Shown here: piece after piece, positions 35,357 through 45,243 of the stretch
Position numbering within the stretch: the first letter of the stretch is position 1
Layout of the letters: every line of letters begins with the position of its first letter
NCBI GenBank assembly: GCA_012931725.1
Contig: CM022948.1
Location: forward strand, 62,250,962-62,314,961
DNA: 64,000 nucleotides
Reading direction: 5' to 3'
DNA from: Litsea cubeba
Taxonomy: Eukaryota > Streptophyta > Magnoliopsida > Laurales > Lauraceae
Program-made: the position numbers and the translations under genes
Notes under the pieces: generated by a model
The model's database searches: none
The model's input: the letters and a program-made list of their open reading frames with translations, nothing else
Told to the model about the DNA's origin: nothing

Positions 35357-35398
35357 AATTATTACTATTACTATTACTATTACTATTACTATTATTAT
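35357..35398 (+). repeat. ATTACT microsatellite
   Basis: About seven units of attact or attatt in a row, inside the Mutator-like element. Confidence 0.9.
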
Positions 35399-36140
35399 TT
35401 TGCTATCTTTTTCATCTTCGCCTTATCCTATTAAATTTGTTCTGGCAAAAAACAGTTGCGGTTTTCCTGTTGCGATACTTTTTAATAATGAACTTTTCAA
35501 TTTGGAGATCATGGAGCTAGCTAGTTGAGGTCCCAAAAAGAGATGGAAAAGGTCGCTTTTGGGTAACCCAAATTTGTAGATCATGGTTTTTTTTCTTTTG
35601 AGTTTTGTGAAAGGAAGAAATGTCTTTTGGGTGATGGGTTCTCAATATGGGTTCTTCTCTTTTAGAGTTTTCGTTTGAACAACTGAACATTGTGTTTGTT
35701 TTCTTTGTTACATTTTGAGTGCTTGAAGAACTGTTGGCTTGCTTTTGTATAAACACTTTGTAACAAAATAATAGTCCTAGTTTGGATTAATGGATGAAGT
35801 TAGGATTTGTTGAAGTGAAACTATATATGTTAATAGATTATTGAAGACTCAAAATACCTCTGCCCATTTTCATCCTGGAATCTGGTACGTGTCAGGGTCT
35901 CATGACCTCAGTTTGATTCTCCATGAGGGACCATCAAATCAATGGTACATGGTACCTATATGTTTGATGTCAAGTTCCCTTCTTCTTATCTGAATATACC
36001 AGCTAATGTCAGCCATTCAAAGAATTAGAAGAGAAATTACAGATAGGAACACACAGTCCACTGGATCTGCATCGTAGATAGGAACAGACAGTCCATTGGA
36101 TCCCTAAGATTTTTCTAATTGTATCTTGTTTTTCATGTAG

Positions 36141-36386
36141 ATTATTTGGCTGAACGACTACTTCGCTGAGTTAGGATGAGAGGACCCTAAAAGCTGGACA
36201 AGGCACCAAGTTGAAGACACACCAATACAAGATAATTCAAACGATTGTGGGTTTTTTGTAATGGGATTTGTAGAGCATGCTGTCCTCAATCGAAAAATTG
36301 CTTTCACTCAACATGACATAGTGTACTACAAGTTTGTCCACCTCTACAACAAGCAGCGAGAATTATATGAGAGAATGCTGAAATAA
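36141..36386 (+). pseudogene. Ulp1-like (C48) cysteine peptidase, last exon, one in-frame stop
   Basis: After a possible acceptor tttcatgtag, the frame reads WLNDYFAEL, then an in-frame TGA (36,177-36,179), then SWTRHQVEDTP, QDNSNDCGFFVMGFVEHAV and on to a TAA at 36,384-36,386. The NDCGFFV stretch is the catalytic-Cys motif of the Ulp1/SENP family, which cleaves SUMO-type modifiers. The end FVHLYNKQRELYERMLK is also as expected for plant Ulp1-like sequences. The catalytic His and Asp would lie in exons that I did not find. Plant Mutator-like elements are known to carry such Ulp1 domains. Confidence 0.75.
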
Positions 36387-36734
36387 TCCAAATCAGTCAT
36401 GATTTGAGTGGAGAAGACAGTGTTAAAACGTTGAGGACTCTATATTACGTCTAAGAGTGTGATTTAGATTCTTTGATAGAACTATTTTTGTTAATGTATA
36501 CGATTTAGAATGCTCTATTTAGATAGGAAGTGATTGGGTGTTTTTGGAGCTGTAAATGTAGGTGATATCATGTTCAAAACCATTCATGAAATTGGGTGTG
36601 TATCTCCAAACCTTGTAATGTGTGGTTGATGTTGATGTGAATTATTTTTTAACAAGAGAATGGTCAAGTTGAATGGGTATTTTGATGCTTCTAAATGTGG
36701 GTGGAAATAGGCTATTTTATGTTGTAAATATTGG

Positions 36735-37195
36735 TGGTGCAAGTTGAAAATCGCCAAACAGATTCTTTTATGTTGATGTCGACAAATCTTCTGTTGACGT
36801 TAATAAATTTTATGTATAAATGTTTAACATGTACTGTGCGCAGGGGTCACTTGGTGGTGCTAATTGGGCATTTTTGTCAACGTCGACAAATGTTTGTGTT
36901 GATGTCGACAAAGCTACTATTGACGTTAACAAATTCTATATATAAATGTTTAACATGTGCTGTGCACATGGGTCACTTGATTGTGCTAACTTGGTTTTTT
37001 TGTCGACGTCGACAAAAGTTTATGTTGATGTCAACAAATCTTCTGTCGACGTCAACAAATTATATGTATAAATATTCAATCTATACAAGGGTCACTTGAT
37101 TGTGCTAACGGGACATTTTTGTCGACGTCGACAAAAGTTTATATTGATGTCGACAAATGTTTTGTTGATGTCAACAAATATTATTCATGATAGAA
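36735..37195 (+). repeat. ~120-bp tandem repeat with gtcgacgtcgac palindromes
   Basis: The word gggtcacttg marks units at 36,844, 36,970 and 37,089, with a part unit before. Each unit has a tgtcgacgtcgaca-type palindrome, then ttgatgtcgacaaa, a gacgttaacaaa-type word, and tataaatgtttaacatg. The ORF at 36,731-37,099 runs through it and is not a gene. Confidence 0.85.
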
Positions 37196-37578
37196 TAGGG
37201 AACTTTAGTTTATGTCGATATGGGTGAAGTTAGGAATAGGGAATATGGTTATGTTGACATCAAAAAAAAAAAAAAAGAGATGATTTGCGCTGGAGGTCCT
37301 TGACTGTCATTATAAAAGTTTAGAGCCCCTATTGAAGGAGATTTTTTTAGTACATGTTCGTAATTTCTTTTATAAAGTGGGTAGTGATGGCTTTAAGTAT
37401 TTTTGCATAAGATCTCACATCTCTAGAGTTTAAAACTTTTGTGAACTTTATAAGCATTTCTACTTTCTTTAGTCTTTACGATGTTATGAGCAACCACTAG
37501 TCTTAGGTGCGTACGTGAGTTGGGCCTAAGCCAGGGTGTTGGGTTCGGTAACATTTAACTGCGCCTGTGTCTACAATG

Positions 37579-38498
37579 TAGGGGTGTAAGAAAAAATCGA
37601 GAAACCGTCTAACCGAACCGAACCGAACCGCGGTTAATAACCGTGTTCCACGGTTCGGTTACGGTTACGGTTAATGAAATCCAAAAACCGCATGGCGAAG
37701 TTCGGTTACGATTTAAAAAAAAAATCATGGCGGTTAACCGAACCGAACCGAACCGTAAAATGCGGTTTGGTTAACCGTATACCGGTTAACCGTGCCGTTA
37801 TAAAATAAAGGAAAAAAAAGGGGGGTGCTGATGATTTCAGCTTCCGAAAGTGTGTTGATAAGATACTCCCTTTGTCAGATAACATGAAAACACCTGCTAA
37901 TAAGGATCCATCTGATTGGAATTGAGTGAGTTTTTTTTTTTTTTTTTTTGAAAGGCCTCTTTGGATCTTCATAAACCAAGTATAGGTAATTATGTGTAAA
38001 TATTGTTGGTTCATGTCCATAGATTACCCGAATGACTATTGTTTTGTTCTTGGCCTGTTATGGATGATAAGGAATTACAGGTAACCTTAGTAGCCATTGA
38101 TGTAAGTTGGGGAGGGTGGTCTGTACATATGAAAAAGAACTGAACTGGAAAAGAAGACATATTGTGTGTACAGAGATAGAATTGTGTCTGGGCTGGTCTT
38201 TGTTTTCTTCGAGAAGTTGAAAGATATGAAATGGGAATTGGGTGTTGGAAGGAACACATTTTTTTTAATTTCTTTCTTATAGACCATAACATGATGTTTG
38301 TGATTATGCTTACAATGTTCATTTATAAATACGGTTATTAATCGTAACCGAACCGTCTAATACGGTTAACCGCGGTTCGGTTTTTTACGGTTTTTGTCTT
38401 CACGGTTACGGTTACGGTTTTCAAATACAGAAAATCGCGGTTACGGTTCGGTTAACGTTTTTCCAAAAAAATCGGTTAACCGAACCGTTACACCCCTA
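37579..38498. mobile_element. Non-autonomous hAT element, 920 bp
   Basis: Ends taggggtgtaa and ttacaccccta, with the 8-bp TSD ctacaatg on both sides (37,571-37,578 and 38,499-38,506). Both subterminal regions are dense in ccgaaccgaaccg and ggttaaccg. The centre (37,810-38,320) is unrelated, non-coding sequence. It sits in the 5' LTR of the old copia element. Confidence 0.92.
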
Positions 38499-39037
38499 CT
38501 ACAATGTGCATCTTGCGAGATCATCGCACGCAAGGGCAGTTCAAATCCGGCTTGGTAGGGGCCATAGAACTAGAAACCCTTTAACATAAATCTTATTTGA
38601 AAAATAAAATTAATTTTTCTATCTTAAGGATGCTTTATTCTGCCCATTTTTTCACCGTTGACACAAATCTTAGGTTAGAAAGTGGGCATAGACATTCTTT
38701 GGAATTTCTTGATGATAGCAATATCTTTGCGACCATATTTCTCTTCATCTGAGCTTTGAGACTGGAGTCTAACTTGGAGTGTAGTCAAGTATGAATGCTA
38801 GAGAGGGTTGTTGTATTCTGAGGGGGGTTCTGCTAAGATCCTTCACGCTAGGTTTCATCCCAAGGGGTAGAACTCATCCAATAGAGAGCGTCATCAGACG
38901 TGACTCGGCCAATTGTTGTTATCGCTCTTTGAATTCCGCAAACAGTACACATTATCAGGATTCACAAATCGTGCATTTATATTTTTTATTTATTTAATTT
39001 GATAGCAGGCCCTATTTCTGTAACTTTAATCCCAGCA

Positions 39038-41648
39038 ATTCTTTGAATAGAATGACTACTTCCGATGTTAAATTCATGCATCAGGATTTAGCTCGGTTGG
39101 ACACTTTTAATGGATCTAAATTTCGATGCTGGCAGCAGAAAGTGTTATTTTTGCTGACATATATGAAAATAATATGTGTCCTGACCAAACCATGCCCTAA
39201 TTGTGAAGAATCACCGGGCCGCTCACATGCAAGAAAGAAATGGACAGAAAATGCTACTTGTGTAAGAGCCATATTTTGAACCCGGTAGCAGACAACATTT
39301 ATAACCTGTACTTAAATGCCGAATTGCTAGACCTCTGGAAAGCTCTTGATAAAAGTATAAGAAAAATATGAATCTAAGGCCGAGAAATATATATGCAGTT
39401 GGTCGTTATTTAAATTCCAAGATGGTAGATGACAAACCAATTCTCCCTCAAGTACATGATTTACATACTTCGGTGAATGAAATTGCTAAGAAAATTATAA
39501 GAATTGATGAATAGTTCCAAGCAACAATTATTATTGAAGAACTACCACGCATGTGGAAGACCATACAAAAAGCCCTTCGACACAAGAGGAAGGACTATTC
39601 CTTGGAGTGTCTTCTATGCTACTCGAGGATTGAGGAAGAAGCCTGGATCGGTGATAAAAAAAGATTTGGCTGAGAATGGTGAAAAAACAAATATAGTTGG
39701 ATTTAAACACAAGGATGATGGCGAAAAGAAATGAAAGTTTGATCAACATCTCGGTAGAAATAAGAAGAACAACCTCTCTTTCAAGCGTAAGAACCGAAAG
39801 CAAAACCAAAGCAAAAGGTTCAATAAAAAATTGCTCGTAGGTGGCTTCAGCTTATAGAAAAAGAATCTGAATTACTTTAGTTAGTGCATTCTGACATATG
39901 TGGTTTACGTAATACTATAACTAAAATTAGAAACTATTACTTTTAGTGATAATTGCTCAAGATATACATATGCATACTTACTAAGAACTAAAGATGAAAC
40001 ACTATTTAAATTTAAGATTTATGTGACTGAAGTTGAAAATAAATTGAATAAAAGGTAATAAAATTTAGGAGTGACTAAGACGGTGAATACACCTCAAAAG
40101 ACTTTTTAGACTATTGTGAATCTAAACGAATTAAGAGAACCTGTATTGCACCATTATATACCTCAATAAAATGGTATAATAGAAAAAAAAAATAGGACTT
40201 TGATTTAAATGATTAACTCTATGTTAATAGTATCCGGTAGCCCTAAGAACTTGTGGGGTGAACTATGTTGACTGCATGTTATATTTTAAATAAAATCTTA
40301 CATTCTAAGACAAATAGAACACCCTTTGAGATTTGGAAAGGGAGAAAGCCTAACTTAAGACATTTTAGCGTTTTGGGTTGTTTAGCATATGTTAGGATCG
40401 TAGATCCGAAAAGGCCTAAATTAGAACCCTACTCTTAGAAATATGTTTTCATAGGATATGCATAAGACGATGCTACCTATAGATTTCATAAGTTAGAAAA
40501 CCTAAATCTAGTTGAGACTAGAGATGCAAATTTCTTTGAAGATGTTTTTCCTTTTAAAACGAGGATCACATCAGAACCTTGTTCATTCAAAAGAGTTCTA
40601 GATATTCCCGAGAAATTGTAATCTAAACTTAGAAAGAGTAAGAGACTTAAGATTGCTACTAGTTTTGGTCCTGACTTTGAAACCTATATAGTAGAAAAAT
40701 ATCCATCTACTTTAAGGAGACTATGGCTGCCAATGATGCTGCCTTTTGGAATGAAGCATTGGATGGTGAAATTAAAATTTCAGCTAATAATACTTGAGGA
40801 TTAGTTTGTACTAAACATTTAAGGTGCAAATGGGTTCTTAAGAAGAAACTTAGACTTGATGGGTTAATAGAGAAATATAAAGATAGGCTAGTAGCCAAAG
40901 GCTTTAGACAAAAAGAGGAGATTTAGTTGACACACTTATTCACCATGTGTCAAGAATTAGCTCTATTAGAATTATGATTGTTATTGTTACTGTTCGTAAT
41001 GTGATTGTACATTAGATGGATGTTAAAACTGCCTTTTAAATGGGGATTTAGAGGAGAAAATTTATATGAAACAACCAGACAATTATGTCATAAGAGGATA
41101 AAGAGCACAAGATATGTAAATTGATAAAGTCTTTATATAGACTAAAACAAGCAATGAAATAGTGACATAAGAAATTTGACGAGGTTATTCTTTCTAATGA
41201 CTTCAAAATAAATGAGGTTAAAAATATATTCATTATAAATTTGATGCTAGCTTAACATCAACGTTGTGCTTGTAAGTTGATGATTTACTAATTTTTGTGT
41301 CTAACTTGGACTGCGTAGAAGAAACAAAAAACCTTCTCTCTCATAACTTTGATATGGAAGACTTAGTGAGAAGCAAGTATAATTGTGAACTAAAATCATC
41401 AGAAATGATTCTGAAATAAATTATCCGATCATCTTACATCGAAAAAGTATTAAGAAAATATGATCACTGTGATTGTAAACCTATGTCTACTTCTTTTGAT
41501 CCAAGTATTAAATTAGTAAAAAAAAATTGATGTTTATGTGTGTCTATGTTATGAATTATAGTCGTCCTGATATAGCTTATGCTATAAGCAAATTGAGTAG
41601 ATATACTAGCTAGATATATATGCTTATTGAATATTTTCAAATAAAGAG
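39038..41648 (+). pseudogene. gag-pol remnants of the old copia element
   Basis: A gag N-terminus is seen at about 39,080-39,280 (LDTFNGSKFRCWQQKVLFLL). Integrase pieces follow: LVHSDICGL near 39,895, and a stretch near 40,150 that resembles the end of the catalytic core. Late RT shows MDVKTAF near 41,015 and KLIKSLYRLKQA near 41,115. Stops and frame changes occur every few tens of codons, so nothing can be translated. The order gag-integrase-RT identifies Ty1/copia. Confidence 0.75.
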
Positions 41649-42147
41649 TGTTGGATTTTTGTGTACTTCAAAAAATTAAAAAAAATATTTTATATTTTTC
41701 TAAAAAGGCATTTTTTCCTATTTCCTTTACTTGCTTTTATAAAGTGGGTAGTGATGGCTATAAGTGTTTGCCTAAGTTCCATCGGTAGAGTTCATAACTT
41801 TTGTGGACTTTACAAGAATTTTCATAATCTTTACACTCTATAAGATGTTTAAGCCTTTTACCACTAGCACTATGCATGTAAGTGATTCGGATCTGACCCG
41901 GGGTTTTGGGTCCAGAAACGTTTAACCGGGGCATGTATGCGTGACGCGCGTCCTACGTGATCATCGCATGCAGGAGGATTTCATCTCAAAATCATCGGAC
42001 GTAACTCAGCGAATTGCTTCTGCCGTTGCTGCTCTTTGAATTCTGCCAATAATACGCAGTATCAGATATCATACATATCAGATATCAGTGTATTAGTTTA
42101 TTTAATTTGACAGCAGCCCCTAATTCTATAGCTTTATTCCCAAAACA

Positions 42148-44109
42148 AACCTCGAATGGCCAATCCGAAAAGTTAACATTCCACTAGTAATCATTCTTAC
42201 AAAATGGTCAGCTTACCTTGTGGCCAGCACCATCATTAATTTAAAAATAAAATGAATCGTCCATGCAATAATATTGTAGTATCCAAAATAATCATTCAAC
42301 CCCACACCTTCATTGACAGTGATAACCACTTCAAGGAAAAATGCCCATTTTATTTAAAAATAAATAAAAATAAAAGAATCTCAAAATATCCCAGATATTT
42401 TCTCCGAACGAGACTCGTGACAATTCTCAGCTCTTCGTTCGTTGTTCCTCTCCTCATAAAAGCACTCTGGCGTCAGTTGGCCGTTGGATCCCAACCACTT
42501 TTATATGAATGTGAATGGGACAGCGACAGCGACAGCTGTGATTAGCAGGTAGCAGTAGAACTCACCAGATGATTCTGCCACAAGCCTAGTGCTTAATTAG
42601 TAATATGTTTCCTTCTCACCATATGCTTTTTATGATATTTTATAATTTTTCAAACTTCAAAAGAATACAGAAGCAGAGGGTTTGAAAGGATTTCTAAATT
42701 CTCATGACCCACCAATCAGAGAAAAAAAAATTGAGAATCATCTCTTCACTTCACGATCAATATTATTTTGAGTGCATCAAAATTATTCAAATTCTAGTCA
42801 TTTCCAAAATTCATGAAGATTTAAAATATAAAACTTTGCTTTAGGATTTATTGTTTCTATAAGAATATCATTATGGGGATTGGGGGTAGTAAACATCGGG
42901 TGAGGTGGGAGCCGTCCGGTGAGGGAAGTAGACATCTAGTGAGGCATTGTAGCATCGGGTGAGGAAATGTGCCTACGCGGGTTCAAACCCAAGACAGGCA
43001 AGTAAGAATCTCAAATGGCTTAGATCATGAATTAGGGATTCACAGAAGTTCACAAAGTAGAATTTAGATGCTTTCATTTTTTATTTTTCCATATTTCGCA
43101 AATTACATGAGAATTTAAGATTTGAAAGCAAGCCTCAGAATTTATCATTTCTATGAGAGTTTTGAACGGTTTGGATTTGAGAGCCCATACGTGTGCATAA
43201 TGAGAAAAAGTTGCATTAGATCGTTTCTTGCAATTTTTACATGTTTCATAAAATGTATGAGGTTGTAGGATATGACACTTCACACTTTCAGAATCGTTAG
43301 TTATGTGAAAATATGAAAATGTGGAATGATTCGGATAATAGATTAGAAGCCACTAAGAGTAGGAAAAAATAAAACCATATGAGATGTTGAGGAGCATAAA
43401 AAATTGAAGCTAATGGGATTTAAAACCAAACCCATGGGGAAGAATGTGTCACGGCACCTTTAGATGGTGTGTAAACATTTCATGTCATGTAATTATGTAA
43501 ATGACTTTCAAAGGGGAAAAGGTGGGAGAGTTTTTACATGTAAGTAGGCCCTTTTACACACCTAGAAGTGTAGACACTTGGAGCATCTCACTCATATAAT
43601 TCTTAAATAAAAGGCATTGGACACTAGAACATGGTGAGGCCCACCTATTGCAAATTTGAGCAGATCAGAATGAACATCCTCCACATACATGCATGTCTTT
43701 ATTTTTTTTAAATTTTTTTTTTAAGGAATAAGAGTTGGTCTCGCAGAAAACTCGAAAGTTACACATGCTCAATGTTATAAAGGGAATTCTACCTTTCACA
43801 TATTTCTTTATGTTTAGGCATTGCCCAGATTTTACTGCAATCAAAGCAATTTCCACCACTAGATCTATAATGCACACAATATACTACTATATTGTTTGAT
43901 CCAATAGCCCATATCACGGTGATGAAATAAAATTCTCTTTTTCATTACTACTATTTTTTTTTTCATTCCGAGCGTAATTCATGATGCGAGCTCATTTGAT
44001 ATAACAAAAAGATGAGCCATGGACGCCATGGTATAATCACACCATCAGATCATTTATCAAATCCTAATCCTCTGATCAATAATGCCCAAATTAAACAGTC
44101 AAACTGAAA
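42148..44109. other. A/T-rich intergenic DNA, no gene recognised
   Basis: About 2 kb. A loosely repeated motif of the form catgagaatttaagatttg ... tttatcatttctatgagag appears near 42,806, 43,090 and 43,240 in diverged form. Near 42,890-43,000 the word catcgggtgag is repeated. Neither could be assigned to a known element. Confidence 0.5.
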
Positions 44110-44409
44110 CTAGATAGTCAATGGTGGATCACCAAAACATAGAAGCTCGAGTACACTGTCCACATCTTCGGCCCGAGGATCAAACACTTCCGCACCCAAT
44201 GGCACTCTCGTAATTTCGCACCAACCTATAAAAATATCCGCTCCAGTGTCGGCGCCTAGAGCTCTTCCCCGCTCCTTCCGCCATCGCAAAGTACGCCCAC
44301 GTGTCGAGGTCGGCTGGTGGGACCCAGACCCCGCAACAGACAGCCTCATGATCCTCTCAAGGCAAGTACCACGAATTTCCTCAGCACTCCTTGTAAGCAA
44401 ATCTGTCAT
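44110..44409 (-). CDS. Hypothetical small protein, 99 aa
   Basis: A 99-codon ORF that is more G/C-rich than its surroundings. It has a basic middle (RGRTLRWRKERGR) and an acidic end (PRAEDVDSVLELL). I do not recognise a family. It could be an exon, a relic, or chance; an overlapping ORF on the other strand exists. Support is weak. Confidence 0.2.
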   Translation of the reverse strand: MTDLLTRSAEEIRGTCLERIMRLSVAGSGSHQPTSTRGRTLRWRKERGRALGADTGADIFIGWCEITRVPLGAEVFDPRAEDVDSVLELLCFGDPPLTI

Positions 44410-44940
44410 TTGTATTGCTCAAAATCACTAATCCTGTTTTATTACCTTAAGCTCTCTATTCTAAGTTTTGCAACAATTCTATTTGGACCCACCATTCGAT
44501 TGATCTCCGTTAGAAATACACAACTCATATAAAGATAAAAGACAAATCACGTTTTTCTTACACATGGATAACATAAGAATGAACACATGATCATGTTTTA
44601 AAAAAAACGAGTTAGGACTAGAATTACATGTTTTACTCATGGATAATCAATTTATTAAGAGTGTGTTTTCCACATGATTAAAAAAAAAAAAGAAAAGAAG
44701 ATAAGTCACATGTTTTGTGCATTCATCACCCACCACTTGATTAAACTTGAGTAAAATTTTTTTTACTGAGATAGAAAGATAACTCAAATCATGTGGTTTA
44801 TGCATTACTGGATCTTATATTAAGATCACATGCAAGATCCAAAGATAATGAAAGGTGGACCAGTGATATTTATTAGCTAATTGAATTTTAAACGTGTACC
44901 AGTAATATTATAGGGTTTGAGTTTTCAGTATTACAATAAC
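44410..44940. other. A/T-rich spacer upstream of the E3 ligase promoter
   Basis: No gene or repeat recognised over this 530-bp stretch. Confidence 0.5.
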
Positions 44941-44949
44941 CACACGTAT

Positions 44950-45130
44950 CCACGTCACCAGAGATACGCACGATCCAAGAAGGCGCAGCTCCAATTCGCA
45001 TCCAGCCACGTGTCCACTACCATTGATGGTCAAAGATTTTACAGTTTTGAAGCAGAGCAATGAGTGCTGGCTCTTCAGAAGATGACACGTGTCACCTCAG
45101 ATCCCCTCTCTGCGGGTTTCCTATATATAG
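44950..45130 (+). promoter_or_regulatory. Promoter of the U-box gene: ABRE/G-box words and TATA box
   Basis: The TATA box ctatatatag is at 45,121-45,130. ACGT-core words of the abscisic-acid-response type lie upstream: ccacgtca at 44,950, ccacgtgtcc at 45,006-45,015 and the palindrome gacacgtgtc at 45,084-45,093. The TATA position places transcription start near 45,155. Confidence 0.65.
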
Positions 45131-45243
45131 CCACCAACTGCCATAGGCTTCTTGTTGTGAACTCTGCCTCTGGCTTCTTTCAATCCCAAACCATATTTCA
45201 GTTGATTTTTCTTTTCACATTTTGCCCTTCTCCATTTCCTGAA

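Larger units (their letters stand above)
33810..37360. mobile_element. Mutator-like element, 3,551 bp, with Ulp1-like exon and VPS28 fragment
   Basis: A perfect 9-bp duplication taatttctt flanks it (33,801-33,809 and 37,361-37,369). This is the TSD length of Mutator-like elements, and it sits exactly where the copia 5' LTR is split. The ends form a long, diverged inverted repeat of about 80 bp; aaaaatctcct and aaacttttataat are shared in inverted positions at both ends. Inside are a VPS28-like fragment (34,397-34,522), a CT-rich leader, an ATTACT microsatellite, an Ulp1-type C48 peptidase exon (36,141-36,386) and a ~120-bp tandem repeat. No transposase was recognised, so it looks non-autonomous. 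Confidence 0.8.
33722..42147 (+). mobile_element. Very old Ty1/copia retrotransposon carrying two later insertions
   Basis: The 3' LTR (41,649-~42,147) starts tgttggatttttgtgta. Its parts are matched in order by 33,722-33,809, 37,370-37,578 and 38,507-~39,037, which are therefore one 5' LTR split by a Mutator-like element and a hAT element. The matched words include ttttataaagtgggtagtga (37,370 and 41,735), atcatcgca and ctctttgaattc. The internal region (39,038-41,648) gives copia gag, integrase and RT remnants on the + strand with very many stops. No clean TSD was found (left flank gaaac). LTR ends are approximate. Confidence 0.75.

Noticed and set aside
36731..37099. 122-codon ORF
   Set aside because: It runs through a minisatellite; the repetitive peptide follows the DNA repeat.
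42955..42985. ggttcaaaccc as a SINE or tRNA B box
   Set aside because: No matching A box or 3' tail at suitable spacing was seen.
45064..45243. 60-residue N-terminal extension of the U-box protein
   Set aside because: Its ATG lies upstream of the TATA box at 45,121, and the extension does not fit the PUB18/19 family start.
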